A stretch of DNA of 64,000 bases. Origin: Limnohabitans sp. 2KL-1. GTDB taxonomy: Bacteria; Pseudomonadota; Gammaproteobacteria; Burkholderiales; Burkholderiaceae_C. This document shows, piece by piece, positions 9,001 through 17,511 of the stretch. The translations under genes were made by a program, and so were the position numbers. Position 1 is the stretch's first letter, and each line of letters opens with the position of its first letter. The notes beneath the pieces are model-generated. The model had not been told where the DNA came from, ran no database searches, and worked only from the letters and a program-made list of their open reading frames with translations. The DNA is taken from positions 124,001 to 188,000 of the forward strand of contig NZ_NESL01000001.1 of the NCBI RefSeq assembly GCF_003063435.1, written 5' to 3'.

Positions 9001-9432
9001 CAGGACGCATTCGCCACGCGCCTGGCCAAGCATGATGGAAGCAAGGAAAGCATTGAGGGCATCCTGAGCTTGGCAGCCAACAAGCCACCGCGCGACTGGA
9101 ATGACCGTGATATCGACCATGCACTGCTCGAAATAGCGCAAGCTGCATTGAGGTTCCGACAGGCCGAAGCCTTCGTGTCTGTCAAGGGGCGTGAACCCAC
9201 CAGCGAGGCGTTTGCGGTGGTGATTGGAGCCGGCGCTGAGACGCGCACAGTAACCAGATCTTTTTCTATCTCGGACAGCCATCGCCAAGAGGTTGAGTTG
9301 ATGGCGGGTCGCTTGGCCGAAACGCTCAAAGGCGAGGGATACAGCATAGATGTACTGCTGGCCGCGCTGGCAAAAGCCGGTATGCGCCTCACAGTCGAAG
9401 AGGAAGAACGCAAGGAGACGTCACATGGTTGA
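6085..9432 (+). CDS. sspC: SspC-like large ATPase
   Basis: Protein of 1115 aa with an N-terminal P-loop ATPase: Walker A GPFGGGKS at residues 67-74 and Walker B VIIIDE at 171-176. The remaining about 850 residues have no recognisable motif. ATG 6085 is preferred over an upstream in-frame codon at 6073 because it gives the same 8-base overlap (ATGCCTGA) seen at the next junction. In SspABCD the ATPase SspC powers DNA modification together with SspB and SspD. Membership is inferred from position between the DUF4007 gene and the PAPS-reductase-like gene. Confidence 0.75.
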   Translation: MPDQADIKLSDMVRISRHYQRSIKIDIDLGRHDALDGYICHGTAQAVLQSMSKQLLESNQRAFTWTGPFGGGKSSLAVAFASALSTDKILRRKAREALQLQGVPTFDSALPYKNGWLTIPIVGKRGSVIGELSKGLRKALGLNHDGRKVSGATLINEICEYADSRKHDGIVIIIDEMGKFLEASALGSGDDVYFFQELAEAAARTSGRVVIIGILHQSFSQYAARLGIDTRDDWAKIQGRFSDIPLVAASDEVVELIGRAIESEDTLSRIAPACVVIANSIKARRPAVGDGFAKALEACWPIHPAMAALLGPISKRQFGQNERSTFGFLASVEPHGFRSYLETTSKLNSPSYRPNDYWEYLRANLEPAILASNDGHRWAQAVEAVERTEAKSTDPLHVSLIKNIAVIDLFRNGSGLAAETKVLEELVPSDLRDKVAGALDQLSLWRVALFKKHIGAWSVFEGSDFDIDSATNQARATMPGVDFDLLESLTNLYPVIAKRHYHDTGTMRWMSMALCRLDDAPKIAAKFKPKGGEFGLLLLALPGPGSNNNVSLRKCREYSYVEPWPIVVGLPQNHARIEELGAELLALQSVQSRHELNGDPVARREVQARLSAVRANLEDQLREAVANAKWVAGDQEFERGIKLAPLASNFADKVFHSAPELWSELVNRESPSSNSVKARRDLLYRMLANEESENLGIEGYPAERGLYATLLGGGSGPGLHRQHAHGSWRFMEPNTEYASTFVNLWRETRAMFADANTRVNVRDIQDMWAAPPFGVRKGVMPVIFTAFLMAHKANLALYKNNIFIPRVDEADLDEYLQDPSNFSMRWIVIDEQKSSILAGIAQILTEVGASASARDPLEAARGLVALVFGLSAWSQRTHTISHEARAVRDTLLKASDPHKVLFIDLAALLENQSGQTYVEALRGPIIEIAGAYDALLNRIQSTMLEALDAPYGRWDRLQARAKAVAGVTGDLRQDAFATRLAKHDGSKESIEGILSLAANKPPRDWNDRDIDHALLEIAQAALRFRQAEAFVSVKGREPTSEAFAVVIGAGAETRTVTRSFSISDSHRQEVELMAGRLAETLKGEGYSIDVLLAALAKAGMRLTVEEEERKETSHG

Positions 9433-10264
9433 ACGACATGTATTGGGGATTTCCGGTGGTAAGGACAGCGCGGCTCTTGCCGTCTATGTTCGACAGCATT
9501 ACCCCGACCTCGATGTCGATTACTTCTTTACCGACACAGGCAAAGAGCTTCCCGAGGTGTATGAGTTCCTAGGTCGCCTCGAGGGCTTTCTGGGCAAGCC
9601 TATCGCCCGTCTGAATCCGCGGCGCGACTTTGATTTTTGGTTGCGTGAATATCACCACTTTCTGCCCTCGGCACAGACTCGTTGGTGCACCCGCCAACTT
9701 AAGCTCGCCCCTTTCGAAGCTTGGATTCGACCCATGCTCGCCGCTGGCGACAAGGTCACCTCCTACGTGGCGATCCGTTCCGACGAAGAGTATCGGGAGG
9801 GGTATACCTCCAAGCATGAGAACTTGACGGTCAAATTGCCTTTCCGCGAAGGCGGTATCGACAAGCGTGGTGTGTTCGACATCCTGGACTCCTCAGGAGT
9901 CGGCATCCCGAAATACTACGATTGGCGCTCGCGCAGTGGCTGCACCTTCTGCTTCTTCCAGCAGAAGATCGAGTGGGTTCGGTTGAAAGAGCGTCACCCT
10001 GAAGCCTTCGAAGAAGCGAAGCAATACGAGAAGAACGCGTTGGAACACGGGTCGCCCTTCACATGGACTCAGGGGGAGCCGCTAGGCGAACTTGAAAAGC
10101 CCGCCCGCGTGATCCAGATCGTTACCGACTACGAACGCAGAAAGCAGCGCGAGCTAGCCAACAAGCCGATTAACCCATTACGACCGATCGAGAACATCGA
10201 AGACCTCGACGATCTGTTTGGCGAAGACGAAGGCGGTGGTGCCTGCGTCGTTTGCCACAAGTGA
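9425..10264 (+). CDS. sspD: SspD-like phosphoadenosine-phosphosulfate-reductase-family protein
   Basis: Protein of 279 aa of the ATP-pyrophosphatase/PAPS reductase family, related to DndC. The PP-loop SGGKDS is at residues 10-15. Cysteines that could bind a cluster or carry sulfur lie at C88 (WCTRQ), C173/C176 (GCTFC) and C274/C277 (CVVC, at the very end). The role in the family is transfer of sulfur to the DNA backbone. ATG 9425 overlaps the sspC stop by 8 bases (ATGGTTGA). It is the last gene of the forward operon and converges on the DGQHR gene with 52 bases between stops. Confidence 0.82.
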   Translation: MVERHVLGISGGKDSAALAVYVRQHYPDLDVDYFFTDTGKELPEVYEFLGRLEGFLGKPIARLNPRRDFDFWLREYHHFLPSAQTRWCTRQLKLAPFEAWIRPMLAAGDKVTSYVAIRSDEEYREGYTSKHENLTVKLPFREGGIDKRGVFDILDSSGVGIPKYYDWRSRSGCTFCFFQQKIEWVRLKERHPEAFEEAKQYEKNALEHGSPFTWTQGEPLGELEKPARVIQIVTDYERRKQRELANKPINPLRPIENIEDLDDLFGEDEGGGACVVCHK

Positions 10265-10316
10265 GGCGACTTTCAAAAGCCGACGTTGCCTGGCCAGTTG
10301 AAACCTGGCCGAAGCT

Positions 10317-11531
10317 TTACTCCTCGGCAACCGATGCAAGCAATTCGGCTAGCTTCTTGGCGATCGTTTTATTCCTAAGTGGTTGGCCAGCCAAACTTAG
10401 GAGTTGCGCCTCGGCAAGAAGAATTTTGCTGGTAATCATCGTCTCATCGACGGGATTCCAAACGATGTAGTGCCACGCCGCCTCTTGGATGTAGAGCTCG
10501 GCACTGCGCAACTTCTTCATTGCAGCAGCGACAGTGTCACCACGCGACACAAGGAACTCAACTGCGCGGGCAAATGCTCTCTGTCCGATTGGACGAAAGA
10601 GCAAGTGATTCTTATCCGATTTGCGATAGTCCCCAGGCCGGGCCTTTGCGCTGACAAAGACCGCCTTGTATTCAGGAATCTGCGCCAGTAGTTGATTGAA
10701 AAACTCCGAGCAGAGTTCAAGGTGCTCTGTCAATGAGTCTTCATCTGGACGCGCTTCCTCAAACTCTTTCAGACTTCCACCATACAAGTCGCGGACGATT
10801 TCAAACAAACCAACAACACTTGTGATCGAGGTCATGTCTGTGGCGGGGATAGAGCCACCACTGGTATAGAGGACGAATTTTCGAGCATCCTCGAAAAGCC
10901 AATGCGAATCGATCAATCTGCGAGTGACGATTGCGAAGCCGTCATCCTCATCGAGCGCAATTTTTGCTGACTTGGAGATGATCCGGGCCTTCTTGTTCAC
11001 AGTGGTGAACAGTCGACGTGTGCGCTGCTTACCCGCTTCGCTCTTGGGATCGTGGGCCACAAAGATCGCGCTGACACTGTCGTCGTCAATCTGCTCCGCA
11101 ACCTCCTCGCCTTCGAGCGCGAGCTTGATACCCGCGACTCGATGCTGACCATCAATAGCGAAGAGGTTTTCAGCTCCGGAGAGTCTAAGAAGACCTAGCT
11201 TACCTTCGATGCGTGCGAGCTGGTCTTTGGAGATGCCTTCGTCATCGGGCACTTTCACATTGAGCTGCGTCCAATTGGGCGCGCCACCATAGACGCCAAC
11301 GATCAAAGACCCAAGGAAACGCTGCGGATTGCCTACGATGTATTGTGCGATAGCCACCGCATGAGAATCAATCGCTTCGCGCTGAATCCATTCGGCCAGC
11401 TTCTTTCTCTCGTGAATTTCATCAGGCGCTTTGATCAGAGCTGCGACTTCTTCAAAACTCAATGTGGTGACGTAGTAGTTCCAGTCGCCTACGCGAGAAC
11501 GCAGGGCTGGAAGCAATGTTGCAGTCTTCAT
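10317..11531 (-). CDS. DGQHR-domain (DndB-like) protein
   Basis: Protein of 404 aa with the motif DGQHRVAGI at residues 127-135, the hallmark of the DGQHR family that includes DndB, the transcription regulator and accessory protein of double-strand phosphorothioation systems. A second family feature is LFTTVNKKARIISKSAKIALDEDDGFAIVTRRLI in the middle. Start ATG 11531 overlaps the stop of the GIY-YIG gene by one base (TAATG arrangement), so it is translated as the last gene of the sspFGH operon. It ends 52 bases from the convergent sspD end. It may regulate the locus or take part in DNA handling. A DGQHR member is not part of the described SspBCD-FGH set, which makes it an accessory gene here. 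Confidence 0.75.
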   Translation of the reverse strand: MKTATLLPALRSRVGDWNYYVTTLSFEEVAALIKAPDEIHERKKLAEWIQREAIDSHAVAIAQYIVGNPQRFLGSLIVGVYGGAPNWTQLNVKVPDDEGISKDQLARIEGKLGLLRLSGAENLFAIDGQHRVAGIKLALEGEEVAEQIDDDSVSAIFVAHDPKSEAGKQRTRRLFTTVNKKARIISKSAKIALDEDDGFAIVTRRLIDSHWLFEDARKFVLYTSGGSIPATDMTSITSVVGLFEIVRDLYGGSLKEFEEARPDEDSLTEHLELCSEFFNQLLAQIPEYKAVFVSAKARPGDYRKSDKNHLLFRPIGQRAFARAVEFLVSRGDTVAAAMKKLRSAELYIQEAAWHYIVWNPVDETMITSKILLAEAQLLSLAGQPLRNKTIAKKLAELLASVAEE

Positions 11532-12061
11532 TAAAACGCCCTCATTGATTTGCTGATTGTCGCGTCATATTGCCGATTGAATGGCGGACGCAGTGCGTTC
11601 GTCATTTGCCTCTCCAGATGCTCCGCAGCCGCCACATCGGTCGTTGTCGTGTAGAAATATTTCAGATGCCCACTCCACAGATTGAGCATCTTCCACACCA
11701 ATGGACGCGTTGCATTCAAAAAGCGCCTGTTCTCATCCCCGATATAGGCACCGATTCGCTCATACAAATTGGTGGCCTTACCTATATAGAACAGTCCATT
11801 GGCACATGGGAAGTTAAAAACTTCAGTCGACACTACAAACACATAGACGCCCGGCTTCTTAGGGATGCTACTTCTGGGGTTCGGGGGGAAGTCGCTGCAA
11901 GTCCAATGGCATGGAATATCTGGGGCAGCCTGCCAGGCAGGCGGAAAGAAGAGCATGTCGACATTGTGGAAGCCAAGGAAGGCTAGATCCAAAATATCTT
12001 GGTGCACACCTGCGCTTAGGGAACTCGGCAGGGCGGACCCAGGGGCTCCTGGAAGCATCAT
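11531..12061 (-). CDS. GIY-YIG nuclease domain protein coupled to sspH
   Basis: Protein of 176 aa. The GIY-YIG core is GVYVF at residues 71-75 and FYIGKATNLYERI at 91-103, followed by the expected Glu (EHLERQMT) and Asn (PPFNRQ). Fold and residues suggest an active nuclease. The start is ATG 12061 in the string ATGATGA, overlapping the sspH stop by 4 bases; an upstream in-frame start at 12088 lies inside sspH and is unlikely. The stop shares a base with the next gene start. This places the nuclease in the middle of a five-gene operon with sspF, G, H and the DGQHR gene. Its substrate is unknown. Confidence 0.8.
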   Translation of the reverse strand: MMLPGAPGSALPSSLSAGVHQDILDLAFLGFHNVDMLFFPPAWQAAPDIPCHWTCSDFPPNPRSSIPKKPGVYVFVVSTEVFNFPCANGLFYIGKATNLYERIGAYIGDENRRFLNATRPLVWKMLNLWSGHLKYFYTTTTDVAAAEHLERQMTNALRPPFNRQYDATISKSMRAF

Positions 12062-15000
12062 CTTCCCTTCCCCCCCGCATCGCGACAAATGGCGGCTACG
12101 GCAGCTTCGATCTCTTGATCCGACAAGAATGGGGCTTGGGCGAATACAAGGCCTTGCTCACCATTGAGCTTGGCCGCTAGGTGCCCCTTGCCAAGTAACA
12201 GCTCCGCTCCCGGCCGATCCAATGCGATCTTGGAGGTTGCCTCGCTGGCCACTTTCAAGATCAAGCGATTGCCAAGGTTTTCGCGAAGCTGCATGGGCAT
12301 GACATCCTTATCAGGACGCTGCGCGGCAAAGATCAAATGGATGCCCGCGGCTCGCGCCTTGACGCCAAGCCGCTGCACCGCGGCGCTCACTGCCCCTTTG
12401 TAGCCGTCGTCTAGCATCCAGTCCGCAAACTCGTCGTGGACCAGGAACAACATCGGCAAACGCTCACCAGGGAGGCTCTTGGCGTTGAAGGTCGTCAGAT
12501 CGCGAGCACGAGCGGCGGCAAACAATGTGTAGCGCCGCTCCATTTCATCGACCAACCCGCTGAGAACCTCCGTCGAACGCTCACGCGTGACGATGATCTT
12601 CTCCCTCATGTGAGGAAGGTCCTCCAGAGCCGAGTAATCCACGCCCATCTTGGGATCGATCAGGATGATCTGTGCAAGGTCTTTGGAATTAGTCGCGGCG
12701 ATATCAAGCAGGATCGCTTGAAGCAAAACTGATTTTCCGCTGCCTGTAGCGCCCGCCACAAGCGAATGCGGCTCATGGGAGGACAGGCCACCGTATTCGC
12801 CGCCGAGGTTGAGATACAACAGCGAGCCGTTGATTTCTTGGAGGCCAAGCACGAACGAGGTGTTAATGCCAGCCGCGTTGCGGTTGATACCGCGACGAGA
12901 CCACAGATCCCAAAGAGACACCGACTGACGCTTGGCGCTGGCGATCGTCACCACGATTTCGCCTGGTTTGGGCTGCACCGTCACCAGATTGATCGCATGC
13001 GTGGTCAAGAGCTGTGTGCGCTTCGCCTCGATGTCCTCAACTCGCAAACGGTCTGAACCGGCGAGCCTCACAAGGCACCCATTTGGGGTCAGACGCGTTC
13101 CAAGGATCGCAGCTTGCAGGCCATAGCTATTGAGCGCCGTTTTGAGCTTCTTGGTGGTCTCGTCAGCCCACGCTTCGCGCTCATCGACCGCACCCACTTG
13201 ACCACCGACCTTTGAAGCGATCAAAGCGGCAAGGTTGTGGCCAATCGACGTCGGAGCAACAGGGTCGGCTGGTACCACTGCTGTTTGAGCAGGCGCTGTC
13301 GCATCCGCACCCGGCAACAGTACTTCGGATGTCGATGGTGGCGTAGATTCAGGCGCAGGCACAGCCTCCGTGGGCTCGCTGGACCCCAAGCTGCTGTGCA
13401 CTGTCGGCACATCCTCAATGGCCTGCTCCGTACCTAATGCCAGCATATCCATCATCGAGGTCCATGCCACGCGGGCGGCAGGTGGACGCGGGGAGGAACT
13501 TGCCCAGGGCTCTTCTGGGCCAAGTTTGACCCGAATGAGTGCCGGGTCGCTCTTTGACGCGTAGGCTTCGACGAGGCTGCGCAGCTCGGTGCGTTCAAAC
13601 ACCTCCTGCCAGGCTTGAATACCGTCGGTTTGATCCACGAGGATCTGCTCGGAGGCGGCAGCATGGCTCACCGATGCGTCCGCGTTGTGGACGAAGACGT
13701 GCGAATAGCCACGAAGGGATATTTGAGCCTCGCCATCGCGCAGAGCCGCCCGAGCGCGCTCCAACAAGCCTGCGCAGCCGGGAGGAATATCAGCATCAAT
13801 CAGCAGGTCAGCCAGGCGAGCAAGCCAGACATCCCGGTCCAATCGTCCGGGATCTCCGAAGAGGGCCTCGCGGAACGTCGAAAGTGTCGCCATGAGCTGG
13901 GCTTTGGAAGACCGCTTCGCTTCGGCCTCGGCTGAGCTAGTCACGTACTTCGACTCGATCACAGCCACATGCAAATGCGGTACGCCGTCGCGCTCTTCGA
14001 CGCAAAGGCCCAAGATGTCTGCGATTCGGCTTTCGCGCTGTGCAAGCCAGTCGGCATAGTCATCAAGCAGGAAGTAAACATTGAATGACTGGCGAGCGCC
14101 CGATCCCGAAATCTTCTTGAATTCGTGGTCCAGGAGGTAACGGCTCAAAACCAGCCCCAGCATCTCTCCAGCGGAGACGCCGCGTTTTGCCGCACGAAGT
14201 ACGATATCGCCCGAGACTGAGAGCGCATCCTTCTTCATTCGGTCGCCGACTTCGACAAGCTGCTCAGGAGTCAGCGATAGGCCCAGCTCAGAAAGACGGC
14301 GACGAGCCAGCACGCCCAAAAGCCGCAACTCGGAGGTCGAGCTGACGATCATGTTTCGGCCGTTGGTGGAGGCGCGCCGATAGCGCACGACAGTTATGCC
14401 ATTAGCTTGCAACTGTCGCTTGTCAAGAAGGTCGTCGTAGGTTGCGACCCACTCCGCAAGGGCGTGAGCGTCGTCGAGAGTCTCCTTCAAAGTGTCGCTC
14501 TGCAACGAAATACGACGGGCCGGAAGGAAGTTTTGGCCCTCGACCAAATCGCTCTGACGCACTACCGTGCCCACCGCACCTATATAGGCCCAACCCGAAG
14601 CGGTTTGGCGCGGGCAGGTCAGGAAAGTCGTGGACTTCAACTCGTTTTCGCCGGAGACACTTCGATAGGACCAACGCGATGGCGCGTGCTCGAGGCTTGG
14701 CCTGTCGTTTGTCCAGTCCACTGGAATCCACTCGGCCCCGGCCGTGCGCGAAACCACGTCGTGCAGAAATGCGATGTCGTAAGGGCGGAATGAGTTGCTC
14801 GCCTTAGTGGGCGTCGCCGATGCTGGAACCACCGAGATGCGCAGCTTGGAGATGAAGTTCTCCGAGGTCTCGCTGACGACGGGCAAATCAGGATCATCGC
14901 CAGCCTTGGTGACCAACTCCGCGTAGACACGGCGAAGTTTGGCCGGATCGCGATGGCGCACCGAGACGCCACACTGGAAATCAGAATCAGCTTGGACACT

Positions 15001-17511
15001 GGACAGCTCGCGAACCACGGCCAGAGGCAGAGCAGCAGCATCGGCGTTGTACAGCAACACGCTCAAATTGCTTGCCTCATGTGGCTGCAAACCGACGTAT
15101 CGGCCCAATAATTCTTGCACCTGTTTCGCCGCAGAGGATGGATCGACATCGGTCAACGTGTCCTCGTCGCCGCGAATTGGCCGCTCCATCAGGCTATATC
15201 CGTTGACAGTGCTGCTTTCAGACACCAGCAGAGGCGCTCCGTTGCGGTTGATCAGGGCGATCTCGGGGTAGTAGGGATGAGCCAGCTCTTCCGCAAACTC
15301 GCGGAAGAAGATACCGCGATCGCCAAACATCACGTTTTCGCCGCTTAGGATATGGGTAACCAAGCCTGCGACGCGACGAGTTTTGACCGCCAAGGCCTTC
15401 ATCCGCTCCGGATGCCAGGGCGGGATGATCAAACAAGGCTGTTCACCTGACACGCGTACGGTGCCGATGGTGAGTACCTCGGAGACCAGGCGGGATCGGC
15501 AAACATCGCCGCGGGCGTGGATCGCCAGGGCTCGCAGCAACGCCCCGAAGGTCTCGGCCTGGCGCATGACGGCTTCCCCGTGCAGGCCCACTTTGATGAA
15601 GTCATCGATCGCCTTGATGTAGTCCTCTTCGAACGACTTCCACGCGCCGCGCAAGATGTCGCGCTGCTCGGTGGATAAGCGGCCCTCATCGGCGAGATCG
15701 TCTATGCGACGTTTGATCTCAGCGCGAAGGCTTCGCAACTTAGCGGGTGGTGGCACGAGCGAGCCTGCGTCCCGCGAGAAGGTGGCCTCAAGCGTGGTGG
15801 TATCCAAAAGCGAGACGCTCTGCACCCCACCCTTCTTGCTCACCAATCGGCGCGGCACTTCGGTGCTGCCTACCGATCCTTTCTCTTTGAGACGGAGCAT
15901 GTCATCGACAAGCGAAAGGCCAATCGACTGCGGCTTGTAGTTCCAGAGCAGTTGAGTCTTGCCAATGACCTCTTCTTTATCGCCCGACTTCTCTACCAAA
16001 GCGACCTCGAATTTGATCTGGACCGCTTGTTTAGCAACGGAAGTGACCGGCTTGGGCTTGTCTTTGCGGTTGGTCCGCTCCCATTCGAAAAAATCGGGGT
16101 ATCGGAAAAGCGGATCGGGCAAGTTGGCCACGCCCATCTTCTCGACGCGCCACTGGACCTTCGATCCCAGGAGCTCTTTGAGCCCTCGATACATGGCGGA
16201 GAAGTAGGAGCCCACGTCGTGATTGAAGCGCTCACGCCACACAGTGCGACCCTTGTTGACGGTCAAGCGAAGAAAACGCTCCTTGGTCGATGGCGCGGAC
16301 GAGGCGACAAGCTGATGTGCGACGCTCACGATACCTTCGAAGAAGTCCGTGCAATCGATCGGCTTGCCAAAGATGATCTTTTCCCAACGGGCATGGAGCT
16401 TGGTGTCCTGTTCGATGTATCGGCGATGAAGCTCGAAGAACTCCTCATCCTCTTCGTTCCAGTCTGACCTCCGCTCGCGGGTTTTGAGGTCTTCGAGATG
16501 CTTGCGCCACCCTTCAACCAACACTTCAGTATCGGTGCAGTCGTGCTCAAAGAAATAGATCGTGGATTCGGCCAAGCCTTGTTGGCGCTCGCGCGGCTTT
16601 TCGAAAATGAAGTGGACGCCGTGCTCTTCCCATTCAAGTTGGGCGACATCCCAGGTGATGGAGTCGTCACCCAACGGCGCGTTGATGAAGGCTTCCAAGG
16701 TAGGTTGCGCGGCGGGGTCGATCGACGCGCTGTTCTCAATCAGGCGCTGCCGCATGTCCTCGGGGTCAATGGGCTGACCATTGGAGCGTTGCTTGGCCAA
16801 CAATGGAGCCCGTTGAGCGAGGAGCTTCTCGAATGCCTTGCGCCAAGGGCCAACCGCCTGGCCGTATGTCTTGGCGCTAGCGAAGAATGACGAATCGCGC
16901 GGAAGCCCCACGTAAGGAAGCGACCAGCCGATCGCGTTTCGAATGGGTAGGCCCCTCGCAGGATGAGATGCCTCGCTGATCTTGGAACAAAACTCGCCAA
17001 GCTGAATGAGCGATAAGTCGGTGACAGCGATCAATCCACGCAAAGCAGCTTTGAACACGGACCGATCCTCGAAGGTCGGTGCGATGGAGGCCACATGGCA
17101 TGTCGCCTCGACCCAAGCCACCTCGTTGGAGCGCAGTTCCTTGGCACCGAGTGCGGTGACATACCCCAACGTGTCAGCAACGTTTTGCTCATTGCCATTA
17201 GCGGTCAGCAGCGCCTCCTTAGTTGTGCCGGTGTTTCGAGCCCGCCCGGCATGCATGGTGGTCAAGGCCTCCTCGGGCAAATCTTCACCTTCGACAAGGG
17301 CCGCCGGGATCTGCAAATCCACTTGGGCCGAGAGCGTGGGGTTGTTCAGTATTTCGCGGACGATGGCCGCGATCTGGCCCGAGGAAAGCTTGTCCAATCG
17401 AAAAAGTGCAGCGGAATCAGGTAGGGTTCCATCAGCTTGCCGGGCGTCAGCAAGGCGCTGGGAAAGAATAGAGGCGGCCACGCGCCCGATGATTCGATCG
17501 GCTTGCATCAT
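12058..17511 (-). CDS. sspH: SspH/DptH-like restriction protein with FtsK/HerA-type motor
   Basis: Very large protein, 1817 aa, typical of DptH/SspH. The C-terminal motor has Walker A GATGSGK at about residues 1587-1593, a Walker B-like LFLVHDE at about 1688-1694 and a sensor-like IFAAQRP segment, as in FtsK/HerA translocases. A low-complexity Pro/Ala/Thr-rich linker (around 13.2-13.45 kb in the window) separates it from a long N-terminal region with no motif I recognise. In SspFGH and DptFGH this protein is the core of the restriction machine that damages unmodified DNA. ATG 17511 overlaps the sspG stop by 4 bases. Four-base overlaps bind the whole operon. Confidence 0.82.
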   Translation of the reverse strand: MMQADRIIGRVAASILSQRLADARQADGTLPDSAALFRLDKLSSGQIAAIVREILNNPTLSAQVDLQIPAALVEGEDLPEEALTTMHAGRARNTGTTKEALLTANGNEQNVADTLGYVTALGAKELRSNEVAWVEATCHVASIAPTFEDRSVFKAALRGLIAVTDLSLIQLGEFCSKISEASHPARGLPIRNAIGWSLPYVGLPRDSSFFASAKTYGQAVGPWRKAFEKLLAQRAPLLAKQRSNGQPIDPEDMRQRLIENSASIDPAAQPTLEAFINAPLGDDSITWDVAQLEWEEHGVHFIFEKPRERQQGLAESTIYFFEHDCTDTEVLVEGWRKHLEDLKTRERRSDWNEEDEEFFELHRRYIEQDTKLHARWEKIIFGKPIDCTDFFEGIVSVAHQLVASSAPSTKERFLRLTVNKGRTVWRERFNHDVGSYFSAMYRGLKELLGSKVQWRVEKMGVANLPDPLFRYPDFFEWERTNRKDKPKPVTSVAKQAVQIKFEVALVEKSGDKEEVIGKTQLLWNYKPQSIGLSLVDDMLRLKEKGSVGSTEVPRRLVSKKGGVQSVSLLDTTTLEATFSRDAGSLVPPPAKLRSLRAEIKRRIDDLADEGRLSTEQRDILRGAWKSFEEDYIKAIDDFIKVGLHGEAVMRQAETFGALLRALAIHARGDVCRSRLVSEVLTIGTVRVSGEQPCLIIPPWHPERMKALAVKTRRVAGLVTHILSGENVMFGDRGIFFREFAEELAHPYYPEIALINRNGAPLLVSESSTVNGYSLMERPIRGDEDTLTDVDPSSAAKQVQELLGRYVGLQPHEASNLSVLLYNADAAALPLAVVRELSSVQADSDFQCGVSVRHRDPAKLRRVYAELVTKAGDDPDLPVVSETSENFISKLRISVVPASATPTKASNSFRPYDIAFLHDVVSRTAGAEWIPVDWTNDRPSLEHAPSRWSYRSVSGENELKSTTFLTCPRQTASGWAYIGAVGTVVRQSDLVEGQNFLPARRISLQSDTLKETLDDAHALAEWVATYDDLLDKRQLQANGITVVRYRRASTNGRNMIVSSTSELRLLGVLARRRLSELGLSLTPEQLVEVGDRMKKDALSVSGDIVLRAAKRGVSAGEMLGLVLSRYLLDHEFKKISGSGARQSFNVYFLLDDYADWLAQRESRIADILGLCVEERDGVPHLHVAVIESKYVTSSAEAEAKRSSKAQLMATLSTFREALFGDPGRLDRDVWLARLADLLIDADIPPGCAGLLERARAALRDGEAQISLRGYSHVFVHNADASVSHAAASEQILVDQTDGIQAWQEVFERTELRSLVEAYASKSDPALIRVKLGPEEPWASSSPRPPAARVAWTSMMDMLALGTEQAIEDVPTVHSSLGSSEPTEAVPAPESTPPSTSEVLLPGADATAPAQTAVVPADPVAPTSIGHNLAALIASKVGGQVGAVDEREAWADETTKKLKTALNSYGLQAAILGTRLTPNGCLVRLAGSDRLRVEDIEAKRTQLLTTHAINLVTVQPKPGEIVVTIASAKRQSVSLWDLWSRRGINRNAAGINTSFVLGLQEINGSLLYLNLGGEYGGLSSHEPHSLVAGATGSGKSVLLQAILLDIAATNSKDLAQIILIDPKMGVDYSALEDLPHMREKIIVTRERSTEVLSGLVDEMERRYTLFAAARARDLTTFNAKSLPGERLPMLFLVHDEFADWMLDDGYKGAVSAAVQRLGVKARAAGIHLIFAAQRPDKDVMPMQLRENLGNRLILKVASEATSKIALDRPGAELLLGKGHLAAKLNGEQGLVFAQAPFLSDQEIEAAVAAICRDAGGKGR

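Noticed and set aside
10292..10310. Terminator between convergent sspD and the DGQHR gene
   Set aside because: GGCCAG/CTGGCC gives only a 6-bp stem and no T-run follows on either strand.
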